A DNA stretch of 64,000 bases, taken from contig JASANH010000363.1 in NCBI GenBank assembly GCA_030248295.1, forward strand, positions 1 to 64,000. The letters are read 5' to 3'. Numbering within the stretch: the stretch's first letter is position 1; each line of letters begins with the position of its first letter. This document shows, in pieces, positions 22,190 through 33,669 of this stretch. The notes below the pieces were generated by a model, which was given only the letters and a program-made list of their open reading frames with translations, made no database searches and was not told where the DNA came from. The position numbers and the translations under genes were made by a program. This DNA comes from Mesodorylaimus sp. YZB2_4. Lineage: Eukaryota; Nematoda; Enoplea; Dorylaimida; Dorylaimidae.

Positions 22190-24265
22190 GTGCTGACCCA
22201 GTGCAGTATAAAACTGTGTTCATTTGGGATACCTCGTTTCCAAGCATTGGGTCCAGTTTGGTTGGAGATTTTAGCCTCTCACCTTTGAGCCTGCACTCGT
22301 TGACGGCATAAATTTAGTGTGCTACTCACCATGAAACGATGGGCAATCAAACCACAGAAAATCTTTTTTTAAAGATTTGTTTTTTCCATTTGTCTATGCA
22401 TGAGTTTTCTAATCTGCGGGCTGTCTCGAAATTTTTCATCCCCTATCTGTTCTGCCTTCTTATTATAACCCTTGGGTCGGACATCTTTGAAACCTTCAAT
22501 CCACCCCACCCCATCCCTCCCCCCTGCATTGCCAAGTCCAGTGTTGTTTTGTGAGGTGTTCGTTGACTGATCTGTGTGCGGTATGTTTCCTGTGTGTCCC
22601 ACGATCTCAGTGCGCTGAAGCGTTTACGTGAGGAATAAACAGTACAGTACAGTACAGTAAGAACTAACCCAAAGTCGTATTCACTGACCTTGGCGACTGG
22701 ACTCCAACTCTTAGAATAATATTTTAAATTTATGCTGTTATAAAAGCTGTAAGTAGCAAATAATCGGAAGCTTACAAGCAAATGAAAACAATAAAGTACG
22801 AGTAGGTTTGCTCCCCCGCCGCAGGATGCGTTGTACGTGTTTTTGACTCCTTTATAGGTGATAGAGAAATAACATACGTGCCATCTTTGGGAAAGGGGTG
22901 AAACAAAATGCGTCATTGAACACGCCAGTGCTTATAATATAATAGCAATGTTATCGGTCTATTATTGTTATCTAAGGTCTTTTAGGTCCTGCTGGGACGT
23001 CAGCGTGGGCAATCAATGGTGAGAAAACTACGCAAAAATCCTGTTTTTGGTCACCAAAGACAATCACTTTTACAACATTTTATGCTGGCGATGCTGTCTA
23101 TGATAATTTGTCTTGTTTCTCTGAATTTCTAGGCTGAATTCGTTTAGAGAATAGCTGGTCTATTTCGAGGCTTACAAGGCGACATGGTTACGCGTCACTC
23201 GTCAATCTCTACCCGAGCATTGACGATATCAACAAAGATGAGGAAGTACAGTAGGTCTTTATGTGAACGACTGCGAGGACTGAGTATACTCCCATAGATC
23301 CCTTCTATGAGGATGAGCGGAACTAGGATGAGGAAATAAATGAAAGCGAGTGGCTGAGCAGTATCACAAATGGAATATTCCTCAGGGCACGTAAGTATCC
23401 GATTTTAATTTTTTAATGCGCATAATGCAAAACCTCTTTAGCTGTTTAAGGAAGTGAGCATTTGAAAGACAGTGTTTATATGAAATAGGTCTTGGGAAAC
23501 CTCGATATGAACATACAGCATACGGAGTAGAGGTACACTAAAAGGAGTTTTGGCTGGTTTTGCATCTCAAAACTACGATTATGCCATTTTATAACATTGT
23601 CAGTGTGTGTACAGTATGTACTCACACTTCAAACTGACACAGTGACACACTGTGTCAGTGTGTGTGTGCCAAATGAGGATTTGGCTTTGACCACTATCAT
23701 TACTTTGTGAACTGGGTATGACGTTTGACAGTTATTTGAGAAAGGTGAAATTGTAAAGCGCATTATGCTGTATGAATGGTATCGCCCTTTGGGATTCTTT
23801 CGGAACCATGGGATACTGTATGTCGATTTGACGTGCGCATGCGCATTCCAAATCACGCTTACTGAATCCGCGAGTTGATACCTTAGCCTGTCTCTCGCAA
23901 ACTCCAAACCCAACTTTATCAAAACTGCTGAAAAATGACGTTTCAGGACTTCTGGGTTTTGGTTCACACACATTTTCCGTACCGTATGTAAGAGGGCACT
24001 CACCGTTTCCACATCGCGACTTAAGTAATACAGTACTCTCGAAGCAGACAACAGTCGCCTGAATATCCCTCCATTGCGACAAAAGACGAATGACCTGTTG
24101 TTGCTCCATACGGGAGGGGGGGGGGGTGGTACAATGCTTTGTTCGCTAACGGACTTTGAGAAACTGATTTATATCTGTCTCCCGTTTCTGCAAGATACAC
24201 AATTGTCCGCACTGTGTGCGCCAAGGCGTGATCCGAAAATGGTGGACTAAGGCTTGCAGTCATCT
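22190..24265. other. no gene recognised; simple repeats
   Basis: No coding gene. There is a short CAGTA microsatellite at about 22636-22658. Near 23633-23662 an inverted CTGACACAGTG/CACTGTGTCAG stem precedes a TG tract. An 11-base G tract is at 24116-24126. Confidence 0.5.
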
Positions 24266-24269
24266 TGAA

Positions 24270-25045
24270 ATTATTTCCAAAAAAGTCTGTTATGACAGAC
24301 TCAAAACTTTTAGACCAGCCAATGCACAGAGTGAAACCAGGGCTTAGAATGGCTGGTCTACTCGGCCACTGCTAAGCGCAACCACGGTTTAGGAAAAATG
24401 TCTGAGCAGAAGCTGCTTTTTCTGCATGAATATCAACAGGACGACTGATCCTGGTAGAGGGCCACACGATCCTGTGCTCGTGGTCCTCAAAGTGGGCTAG
24501 GAGTGTCTAACTCTCGGGCTATGCGTAGTAGCGCTTGCTCGTATCATTACTAGGGAGTGTTCGACTCGCGGCCAGGTAAATCATTTTGTGTCATGTGCCC
24601 TTTTATCCTAGAGTGTGTCATTACTGATATGATAAACCATGAGCATGAACATAAAGTTGGAAGAAGGGGAAAGATTTTACAGTGTTCATCGAGGCTTAGG
24701 CATGTAACGATAAGCAATATCACTTTGCTCCCAGCGCCAGCTTTAGCATGCAGTGTGCAGGTTAATTGTGTGGAACAGCACAGCTGCCTTTGGGGAGCCT
24801 GTCTGAACAGCAGCAGTACATGCACCGAACACAAGCTTTGTGGCTTGGATGCTGACATATCAATGCATACATACATACAGTATATGTGTGCGAGCAATCA
24901 CAAGCTGTGTGTGCACTGCCTGTTGGGCCACTTCCCCTTTTTCTTGTGGCCGAGTAGACCAGCCATCCTAAGCCCTGGTTTCACTGGGTGCATTGGCTAG
25001 TCTAAAAGTTTTGAGTCAGTCATAACAGACTTTTTTGGAAATAAT
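24270..25045. mobile_element. MITE with ~100-bp terminal inverted repeats
   Basis: The left end ATTATTTCCAAAAAAGTCTG continues through TTATGAC, CTCAAAACTTTTAGAC, CAGGGCTTAG and GCTGGTCTACTCGGCCAC. The right end (24947-25045) carries the same series reverse-complemented. Total length is about 776 bp. Internal open frames (for example 24557-25000) show no transposase motif. The superfamily was not resolved, and the target duplication is unclear. Confidence 0.85.
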
Positions 25046-25639
25046 AAAACCGTTTTTCGTTTTTTGCTAGAAACTAGTTTGGCCCAAAACACTTGTTCCT
25101 ACAACTGAGAGAATTGAGCGACTTGACTGTCATACACCTTCTTCCAAACCTCTCAAAACAGAAACATAGAACGGAACGTTAACCCGCGCCCATGAAATTA
25201 CTCGTAAAGACCGCCTACAGATCGATCGACCATTTCATAGTCAGAAAGTCTCACCCGTGCCTGCTCATGAAATGCGCATTTTTTTGCATATATACTCAGA
25301 TATACAGGCGGCATGAAAAACAATAAAGCTTATTCGTAAGGATTTCTAATTCGTAAGGACTAGCTCATGCTCGAGTGGTCTTAAGTTCTATATCCTCAGA
25401 GTATTCCATCAGAAGCTGAAACTGAATACTTAGGATCCGCAAGTTTTATAAGTTATTTTTAGCTCCTATTTTCCTCAGCCCATCTTCGTGAAAGCGCGCT
25501 AAGTGAGCCTAGCCAATCAATAGCGCTGCACCTCAACCCGTTCAGTTGATGTTTCTAAGCTGCGCGCCGAAAATGAAAAAAACAGAAGCACCAGAGCCAG
25601 CTACTTTCGGTAGTCAATAACTCAAGAATGATTACACCA

Positions 25640-26070
25640 AAAAAGTTTATTTTTCGCACGCTTTGCAAGATAGGTCAGATCCGCTGCCACGTCAATTTTT
25701 ATCAAAATCTGTTGAGTACTCGACAAGCGACGGGTTGAAAAAGCCAAAAAAGTGATTATTTTCTGGAATAACCTTTTCGAAACTAAAGCGTTCAAAAAAC
25801 GAATGCCAAAAGGCAGATTCTGAAGATGCAAGCTTTCAGAAAAACTAATATTTACACCTGTACGACCTCTGGTTGTTGCTCTAGGCTGATGTTTATCCTC
25901 CTCCTCCTCCTCCTCCTCCTCCTCGTCTTCTCCCCCCTGAACAAGAAATCGCCTATCCTGGAATTCGACAATAGCCGGACGGATTTTGATAAAAATTGGC
26001 ACGATTGTAGATTCGGCCGATTCTGCTATGTGTGCAAAAAATCAAAAATTCTCGTCAAATCGTTCTCGAG
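25640..26070. repeat. imperfect inverted repeat with CTC microsatellite in its loop
   Basis: CAATTTTTATCAAAATCTGT at about 25695 faces its near-complement ending near 25990 (GGATTTTGATAAAAATTG). Weaker matches extend outwards for tens of bases. A (CTC)n tract lies at about 25893-25925. Minus-strand translation of that tract gives a poly-Glu run, so the 126-codon frame there is not credible. Probably a decayed fold-back element. Confidence 0.5.
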
Positions 26071-26099
26071 TTATTAGTCGGTGAAAATGGTCCTTTAGC

Positions 26100-27790
26100 A
26101 TTAGGCGTCTGGTTGGCTGGTCTAAGCATACCGTGCCTGCTGATTGTGAGCAGCTGATGCCTTGGGGGGGGGGGGGGGGGCGGGCGGGCTGAGCCAAGTC
26201 GTGGCCTAGGCGGGTGAAGGCTTCCGCCTCCCCTTCTGGTGATGGCTATGGGTAAAGTATGACATAAAGTAATGACATAGTGCTATGAACAGCATAGCAC
26301 AGTTTATATGTATAACCTGCCAAAGTAAGGGGTGTTGGCACAGAGCATGTACTGCCAGGTCTTCGAGTGTTCCCGCATGAACGTCCTTCAAATAGGTAGG
26401 ATAAGCGTGAAGAGGAGACAAGAGTTTTTCATGAGCTTTAATGCGCTCGTGCGCCTCTTCTGGCTGTTCTAGGATGCTTTACAAGTTATCGAAAACGTCT
26501 GGATGAGGCGCGCGAGATAGTGGAAAGAAATGAAAAGATTCGATTTTATTGCACCGTTTGGGAGGAAGTGCATGAACGAATGTTTGTCGGCAAAACTTTG
26601 AGCAACGAGTTCAAGTTAGCTTTACATCGATTAGCCGTTTTGCCTACGTCTTGGGCATAAAAGAAAGGCTTTTCGTACTGCTCGAGGACCGTTTAAATAT
26701 TTAATTATCTTTCATGACGCAGTAGGCAAATACATTTATGACAATGAAAAACATTCACAACTTTTGTACCTAGGGCTTTCCTGCCCATTTGTGATTCGAC
26801 AAAGCAACGCCTTATGTAGGCGTCATTTTCTATCCGTCGGCATCATTTGCCCTTTTCCACACTGATAAGATCAAACTGCAGCCCATGTACGAATGCGAAA
26901 ATTGCTATTGATTGAAACCATTTTAATTTGACTTATTCAGGAAAATTAAGCAAAAGTTGGCTTCTCTCTACGTATTTCTTTAAATTTCAAATTCAAAGCA
27001 CATAAAACTCTTTCTTTGCATGCTAAAATAAGTTGAAATTTTGCTCTGATGTGCTTGAAATATTAATGAAACCAAAATGTCCTCGAGATGAAGAGCAAAA
27101 AGACTTGTCTGCAGAATTAAAATTACTGTCTAAGAAAGAAGAAAAAGTTCAGACAGACGAATGGGAAATCTAAGTTGGTCTGCCTGAGAGTGGATTAGAT
27201 TGGTTTATGTATTTAAAGAGCACGCACACTGTATATGTACCTAATCGAAGACTTAAATAGATGAGTTTGTTGGCAGCTCCGCGGGTTACTACTTTCATAT
27301 TTGCTCCAGTTCACGTTTACTCGCTCACAACAGAGGAAGTGATATAAACAGGAAAGGGCTCTTATTGAGCAATCGCCCACCTTCTCGACCGTCTTTTCCA
27401 CCTAGTAATTTTTTCTTCCTACGCGAGGGAGTACTGCGAACTACAAAAAGATATGCTCTAGGATTTACTAATTTGTTTTTCCCTCAGCGAAGGACTAATT
27501 AAAACAAGTCGTGTCTGTTTTGTTCACACTCTTTCCAAGAAAGTGACAAAGCTTCTTCGATTGTGCAAACGTCAGGTGATGAAATGCGGGCGGAGAGGGT
27601 GACCGTGATGTACTAGACTTCGATCAAAATTTGCATACGTCAGGACTGAATGGTGCGTGCTGGCGAACAATAGGGGATTGATTTTGTTACCTACCTAATC
27701 CGAAAATAGGGAAGTAGCCAAGGCTATATACTTTTTCAGTTCCGTCATTCTCAAGTCGCTGTGCCACGCTAAGAAAGCGAGTTCCTAGCT
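26100..27790. other. no gene recognised; 5' flank of receptor 2
   Basis: There is a 17-base G tract at 26164-26180. Otherwise this is AT-rich sequence without recognised features up to the receptor start. I did not find a clear TATA box near the receptor. Confidence 0.5.
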
Positions 27791-27794
27791 AAAA

Positions 27795-29231
27795 ATGAGC
27801 AGCAACTATTCATTATTCTCAAAACTCACAAACGATTCTGTTTATCAACCATATTCGATGGATTTACTGCCCTGGGACTTGATAGTCTACGAGGAGTTGT
27901 CCAAATTTCAACGTCTCCATGATAAATGCACAGGAATTTTCGATAAAATGGAAACAACTCTTCTAATTGCTGGACTCGCTGGTAATATATTGGCCCTGGG
28001 GACACTATTGGGAAGCCGTCATATGCGCACACCTTCCTTTGTTTACCACAAAGCATTGGTCGCAGCTTATTTAATTTACTGTTTGAATTTTTTGATTGTA
28101 AAATATGTCAATTCCTCGCTGACTGTGCCCAGCGAAAGGATGCAACTAAGATATTATAATCGAGTAACTGCATATTATGCAGTCATATTGAATCGAGTAA
28201 TCAGCAGTGTTTGCGGTTATCTGGCACTTTACACTTCATTAGCCATATCGATCGATCGATTTCTGGCATTGGTCATGTACAAGACATACTCCAACTACAA
28301 TCGCCATTACGTAGCTTATTTGTGGGTGGCTGCTAGCCTATGTCTCAGTGTATGCTTGCATTCATGGGCACCTTGGCTAGAGAATGAAGTAGATATTGAA
28401 CATATTCTGGATAAAAATCGGACAGTGATCATGTATCGACTTCGGGAATCGATTGATCACGATCGATTGAGACCGTATTTGATGGCGAAAGATTGGTACA
28501 ATTTGGTCACTAGATTTACCTATGCCACCCTTTTAACTATTCTTACTTCGATCGTCATCTCCATGTTTTGCCAGCAGCAAAAAAGAAAAGTCTCGATATG
28601 TAATGTCCCAAAAAAACGAATCCGTCGCGAAAGATCACTTTTTTATTTAATGATCGCCGTAGTAATAATGGCTTATATTCAAGTGATTCCACGGGAAAGT
28701 AAGCGAATCATGGAATTGATCTATCCACAAGAATATGTTGCTGAGAAAGTGGGAGATAATTCTTTATCAATCAACATCAGAAAAATATATTTATTATTTG
28801 GTTTATATGGATTCACCTTCACAACACCAATCCTCAATTTGTGCACAGCAATTGAAAGAAGTCTCCTATTTTACTTATATTTTTCCATGAATCATATTTT
28901 CAGACGCGAAGTGCTTACCCTCCTGCGTCTACGTCGTGTATGGCACAATGTGTTGGTTAAATTAGGATCAGTACACAAATCACAAAAGGCCGAGTTTACC
29001 AGTCAGCCGGGGGAGTTGAGTTCGGGTGAGCCCAGCGGAAAGATTTCCAACTCGGCCCCAGCATTGGCTCAAGGTAAACGGGCGCCCAAGGCTAATGCGG
29101 CTGCTAACTTGGGCAATTCCCTCTTGGGTGGTTGTGGTATTGGTGCCACTGTTCATGTCGAGCTCGGTTCTGATGAAAAAATATCATCAAAATGTGGATC
29201 GTATGAAACCAGTTCATATGAGTACTTGTGA
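27795..29231 (+). CDS. divergent rhodopsin-like 7TM receptor, paralogue 2
   Basis: This is an intronless 478-residue receptor, closely similar to the copy at 18824 through all seven helices. Shared landmarks are GNILALGTLLGSRHMRTPSF, VCGYLALYTSLAISIDRFLA, RRERSLFYLMIAVVIMAYIQ and FTTPILNLCTAIERSLLFYL. It has the same missing class A hallmarks and the same first-loop glycosylation site (NSSL). The N-terminus is shorter. The C-terminal tail is unrelated in sequence to copy 1, Gly/Ala/Ser-rich, and ends YEYL, closer to a class III PDZ ligand. The ATG has an A-rich context (AAAAATGAGC). Tails and N-termini diverge while helices are conserved, which suggests conserved ligand recognition or G-protein coupling with different scaffolding. 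Confidence 0.87.
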   Translation: MSSNYSLFSKLTNDSVYQPYSMDLLPWDLIVYEELSKFQRLHDKCTGIFDKMETTLLIAGLAGNILALGTLLGSRHMRTPSFVYHKALVAAYLIYCLNFLIVKYVNSSLTVPSERMQLRYYNRVTAYYAVILNRVISSVCGYLALYTSLAISIDRFLALVMYKTYSNYNRHYVAYLWVAASLCLSVCLHSWAPWLENEVDIEHILDKNRTVIMYRLRESIDHDRLRPYLMAKDWYNLVTRFTYATLLTILTSIVISMFCQQQKRKVSICNVPKKRIRRERSLFYLMIAVVIMAYIQVIPRESKRIMELIYPQEYVAEKVGDNSLSINIRKIYLLFGLYGFTFTTPILNLCTAIERSLLFYLYFSMNHIFRREVLTLLRLRRVWHNVLVKLGSVHKSQKAEFTSQPGELSSGEPSGKISNSAPALAQGKRAPKANAAANLGNSLLGGCGIGATVHVELGSDEKISSKCGSYETSSYEYL

Positions 29232-29239
29232 AGTTTTGT

Positions 29240-30865
29240 GTATTTTTAGAAGTCAGGTGTGAAATTTTACATGATGTCCGCGTCATAGATTGTACATGCT
29301 TGCTTTAGAGAGAAGTGATAATAATTAACGAAGCAATTAAAATGTAAATATTCTTATTTCTTGAGAGCCCCAGCAAAGACTGCACCCACTGAATTACAAA
29401 TTGCACTCATCGTCAGTCAAGTCGACAGAAACATATAACATACCTGATCAGTGAAAAGACTGAGAAACAACGAATCTTACAATTTCTTTCGCTATTTCGA
29501 CGTGCAACAGTAGACAGTCTACATTTCCGTTATGGAGCCTGGTAAAACGCAAAATTTGAATTTCCCGCTTTCAGCTGCCTATCGCAATATTACAGATGAA
29601 AAATCTTTTACACGAAGCCTCTGCGCTTTTCACACCGCTGAAAGATTGTTTTTTTTAGTCAGTGACTACAATTTTATCGTTTTCTTTTAAAAAGAATTAA
29701 AAGAGTTATTGCTTTTCTGCAAAAAAATGGTTGAAATAAGGAGCGGAATGCGCACAAGCTTTACATTTTGACAGTTTCATCCATGCAAAACTGTCATAGG
29801 CGGTTGGCAGTTGGAAATTCAAATTTCGCTTCGCACGAGGCCTGTGAAACGTTTAGAAAAGTTGCTACGTGAAATATGCAAAATTGTTTCTTCCAATTGA
29901 GATTTTCATCAAGTAAAACTGTCGTAACTCGCTGGCAGCGGGAGATTCAAATTTTGTGAAATCGTTTAGTGTATGTATACGGTCGTTAAAAATTGAGGTG
30001 TCAGCGCCTGAAAATTCGCGTTTTGCAGTTTGTGTCTCGTTGTAAATGTCAGCCCACATCACACGGACCACATCATACATCCTACAGCGAACTTGCTAGT
30101 TAGTTTGACATGAGTTCATAGCCGCTCGGCTATTTTCTATCTGAGTTTTGTGAGCGTGACTTCGGAAATATTAAAAATTTGCTCACAAGCTCTAGTCAAG
30201 CATGTTTCTAGCCTAAACAGGAACTCTTTTTTAATTAAAATCTTATAAAAATAGTAGTCCTACACAGTCCGTCAAATCAGGAAATTTTGCCACTTTATTT
30301 TAGTAGATACGTTCACTCCAAGAAATTCTTTATCCAGAATTTTCCCTTCAATTTTCTGAATCACTAAGCAAACTACTTTTACTAGAAAATTTCTAGTGAA
30401 CCTAATAAATGTTTTAGATTGTTCCTCCTGCTGGGCTGTGTGCGCGTGCAGAGGATAAGGGCCTAAATTGATTCGATTATTCGCTTGTTAGATGCAGATG
30501 TGTAGTCTCACAATTTAAAAAACTAAAAATGCGGGAGCTCAAATCATTTTCGTCCTTGGTCCTCAAATCATAATAAGCTAATGACGGTTCGACGTATCTT
30601 TGAAGATTTCTCGCAGAGCAAAAGAATGCACATGATTCAAATCATTCAGGCTGTATGTAAACTGCTCCTATGACTCTGCAAAGGTGGTTTTAATGTGAAT
30701 TCTCATCGCAGCTGCAAATTTTAATGCAGCAGACATGATTTAGTACTTTTCGATCGCTACATTTCCAGGAACTACGAATTTTTAATAAGTCTCGGGTTTA
30801 TACTCGACCCCGCCGCACTTATTTTCGTTGTTCTCCCTGAGCACGGCACAGCGTGAAGTGCGATA
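29240..30865. other. no gene recognised
   Basis: At about 29785-29835 and 29910-29960 a block (AAACTGTC, then GGCAG and ATTCAAATTT) occurs twice in direct orientation, a minor local duplication. Nothing else is recognised. Confidence 0.45.
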
Positions 30866-30870
30866 AGCGA

Positions 30871-31086
30871 ATGTCACGCAGCAGTGGTTCTCTCACTTCC
30901 GATATGGAAGCTGGATGTCGCCCAACGTCTTTGCCTTTTTTTGATCGTTATCCATCGCTATCTATTACGCCCACGGTAGCAATTAACGAAACAGGCACCT
31001 GCTGCTTTGTTCGTCGTGCGTCAGATTCAGAATTGGCAAGACTGTTAGGAGACGATAGTATAAGAGCAAGGAGGCCGAACCGTTGA
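30871..31086 (+). CDS. candidate small protein or exon, unrecognised
   Basis: A 71-codon frame from ATG encodes a Ser/Pro/Arg-rich, apparently cytosolic sequence (starts MSRSSGSLTSDMEAGCRPTS, contains RRASDSELARLLGDDSIRA). The RRAS context resembles a basophilic kinase site. No family is recognised and no splice partner was found. It could be a chance frame or one exon of a larger gene. Confidence 0.2.
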   Translation: MSRSSGSLTSDMEAGCRPTSLPFFDRYPSLSITPTVAINETGTCCFVRRASDSELARLLGDDSIRARRPNR

Positions 31087-31414
31087 CTTCAATAGATGAT
31101 TACGGACGTCGGTGGCGCAGTATCTACAGTATAGGTCTGGTGTATTGCATCAGTAATGATCAGGAATGATACTGTACGATATCATACGCTATATAAGGCA
31201 TCGAAAGCTTGCTTTGATCGATGAGTGTTTAATCGTTGTTTCTTTATCAACTTATACAGTCCGTTTCCACTTTTTATGATGTACATGGTTAATTCGCTAA
31301 AACAAAGTGTCAAGGACGAAAATGCGATCATTGACGATGTGGAATTTTTTTCTAATGCTTTTGCGCAGAAGCCATTTCGCCTCAAGCCAGTCAGCAGTCA
31401 AACCATATAAGCGG

Positions 31415-31742
31415 GGTTGTGCGGGTACCAGTACGCACAACAGCGTCCCTCTGCATGTCTGCAGTAGGAGCACCTCCACGCGAGGGCATCCTCGACTGGC
31501 GGGCGGGCCTTGAAAACCTGCCGGTGTTGGACAGCCGAGACTCCTCTGGTTTTCGTCTCTTCACTCGTAGCACCTCGGCGGTACCGGGTGAGTCACCCAG
31601 GGCCTGGCGTGCAAGGCCAGCGAGGGTTTATGGTTCGCAAACTGACCTCCATCGCCGGGGATCGAACCCGGGACGAGCCCACCAGCTTGCTACCGAGAAA
31701 TATGGGCGGAGGAACTGCTGCACCACCGCGGCCGCTTTGGCG
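31415..31742 (-). mobile_element. tRNA-derived SINE
   Basis: On the minus strand the right end reads GCGGTGGTGCAGCAGTT (A-box-like) followed about 60 bases later by CCGGGTTCGATCCCCGG, a strong B box with T-arm pairing. The rest of the element (AGCCGAGACTCCTC, GGTGAGTCACCC, GAGGGTTTATGGTTCGCAAA) recurs at 58875-59000. A polymerase III-transcribed SINE with a tRNA-like head is the simplest reading. Confidence 0.7.
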
Positions 31743-31745
31743 ATG

Positions 31746-32233
31746 GGTGATGCATTGCGGTGTCGGGTCGCGATAGCTAGTTCGTTTAAGGAATTATGCA
31801 ATATTTTCCTGACGGTGAGTATATAACGCATACGTACAGTCTTAGTGCAATTCATGCTCACACCCCTTATTAACAGCAGAAGCATGTCGGAAGACTTAAA
31901 GAATAGCAGCCTCTAAAAAACATTACTGACTCCAGAGCTCCTGAAATCATAAAATACCAGTCGGTGCCTCGTTCGACGTGTCAGACCCTTTTCGCAGTAT
32001 CAACTGATGCACTTTTACTCTTTCGAAGCCACCAAATCCGTTGCAGCCTTCGTGGACCTCTTGGATTAAGAGATTAGTAGGTTCATGTGGATTTACACGA
32101 ATCCTTGTGGAGGGCCTCTACTGTTCTAGTCCGCCAGATTATGCGGATTCGTGGTGGATAGGAGTCAGATGTATCGATTGATGCTCATTTTAGGTCTTCC
32201 TTAGCCACAGGCCTGAAAAGTTCATTATTCAAA
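31746..32233. other. no gene recognised; 5' flank of receptor 3
   Basis: This is the sequence between the SINE and the third receptor. No TATA box or splice acceptor is clear near the ATG at 32234. Confidence 0.4.
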
Positions 32234-33667
32234 ATGGACCCAAGTCGGTTTCCTGCGCACCTGCATCGAGCTCCCAATTCTTCAGTGCCCCATCACCATC
32301 GGCCAGCTTTGTCTCCTTTAACGGCATGGGACAATGTTCTGGAAGAAGAGTGGTCTCGATTCCAACTACTGCATGATAAGTGCATAAATATTTTTGATAA
32401 AATTGAAACCGGTCTGTTATTCGTGGGTCTACTTGGGAATACTATCGGCTTGATTTGTCTACTTAGAAGTCGTCGCATGCGCACCCCATCATTCATCTAT
32501 CACAAAGCATTAGTCTTATCTTATTTGATTTATTGCTTGAATTTTCTTATTGTCAAATTTATTAACACCACACTGACTGTTCCCGGCGAGCGACGGCAAC
32601 TAGCCTATTACAGCGACCTGACGGCCTATTATACCGTAATTATAAACCGTGTAATAACAAGCGTCTGCGGCTATCTGGCACTTTACACTTCATTGGGAAT
32701 ATCGATCGATCGATTTTTAGCTTTTGTACTTTACGGTAGGTACGCCATATTCAATCGACATTACGTGGCGTATACTTGGGTCGGCATTGGTCTCGGCTTG
32801 AGCCTATGTTTTCACTCTTGGGCACCATGGGTTCAAAGCGAGATTCACTCAGAATTAGTGCATTTGGATGGCAACGAGACCATGACGGTGTATCGTCACT
32901 ATGATTCCGATTATAACCAGCTGAAATTGTATTTAGTGGCCAAGGACTGGTATAATCTGGTGGTTAGATTTACGTACGCTATATTACTTACTATTCTAAC
33001 CACGGCAGTCATCTATATGTATGCCAAACAGCAGAAGAGAAAGGGCTCGATGTGCAGAGTGACCAAAAGGCAAGTTCGAAGGGAAAGATCACTCTTCTAC
33101 TTAATGATCGCCGTAGTAATTATGGCCTACATGCAAGTAGTGCCAAGAGAGAGTAGGAGGATTCTCGAGTTGATATATCCCCCGGAATATGTGGCTAAAA
33201 AAATCGATGATGACTCATTATCGATCGAATCAAGACGAACTTATTTATTGTTCGGTCTGTACGGTCTCATATTCACGACACCACTTTTGAACATGTGCAC
33301 AACAATTGAGAGAAGTCTCTTATTCTATTTTTACTTCGCCTTAAACCACACTTTCAGGCACGAAGTACTGGTCATATTGCACTTGAGAAATGCCTGGTTT
33401 GGATTATTGATCAGCTTAGGATTAGCTAGTCAGTCCGATATTCAACGACGGCACTTGCAAGCCGAGGCATCGACGGCCAGCTGGCTTGGCACAGGCAAGT
33501 CTTTCAGAAGAACGAAGGCAAGGAGGCAAAGACACACCATACCCGCACTACACATGCACAAAGTTGGCACGTACCGAACGTTCGGTGAAAATGAATCTAA
33601 GCTAAAGAATAGCTCGCAGGAAAGTTCGCTTAGAACGACGTTAACTGAGTGCTCGAGCCTTGTTTAG
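32234..33667 (+). CDS. divergent rhodopsin-like 7TM receptor, paralogue 3
   Basis: This is an intronless 477-residue receptor of the same family as the copies at 18824 and 27795 and in the same orientation. It keeps RMRTPSFIYHKALVLSYLIY in TM2, VCGYLALYTSLGISIDRFLA in TM3, RRERSLFYLMIAVVIMAYMQ in TM6 and TPLLNMCTTIERSLLFYFYF in TM7. The N-terminus has an NSS glycosylation site and a His-rich stretch; the first-loop site is NTTL. Its helices differ more from the other two than they do from each other (for example FALNHTFRHEV at helix 8). The tail is basic, then acidic, and ends SSLV, a class I PDZ ligand like copy 1. Clean ATG context (CAAAATGGAC). Confidence 0.87.
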   Translation: MDPSRFPAHLHRAPNSSVPHHHRPALSPLTAWDNVLEEEWSRFQLLHDKCINIFDKIETGLLFVGLLGNTIGLICLLRSRRMRTPSFIYHKALVLSYLIYCLNFLIVKFINTTLTVPGERRQLAYYSDLTAYYTVIINRVITSVCGYLALYTSLGISIDRFLAFVLYGRYAIFNRHYVAYTWVGIGLGLSLCFHSWAPWVQSEIHSELVHLDGNETMTVYRHYDSDYNQLKLYLVAKDWYNLVVRFTYAILLTILTTAVIYMYAKQQKRKGSMCRVTKRQVRRERSLFYLMIAVVIMAYMQVVPRESRRILELIYPPEYVAKKIDDDSLSIESRRTYLLFGLYGLIFTTPLLNMCTTIERSLLFYFYFALNHTFRHEVLVILHLRNAWFGLLISLGLASQSDIQRRHLQAEASTASWLGTGKSFRRTKARRQRHTIPALHMHKVGTYRTFGENESKLKNSSQESSLRTTLTECSSLV

Positions 33668-33669
33668 GC

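Noticed and set aside
24557-25000. 147-codon Cys-rich frame
   Set aside because: It spans the interior and right inverted repeat of the MITE at 24270-25045 and has no transposase or other domain pattern.
25622-26002. 126-codon minus frame with a poly-Glu stretch
   Set aside because: The acidic run is the CTC microsatellite read on the other strand. The rest shows no motif and lies in an imperfect inverted repeat.
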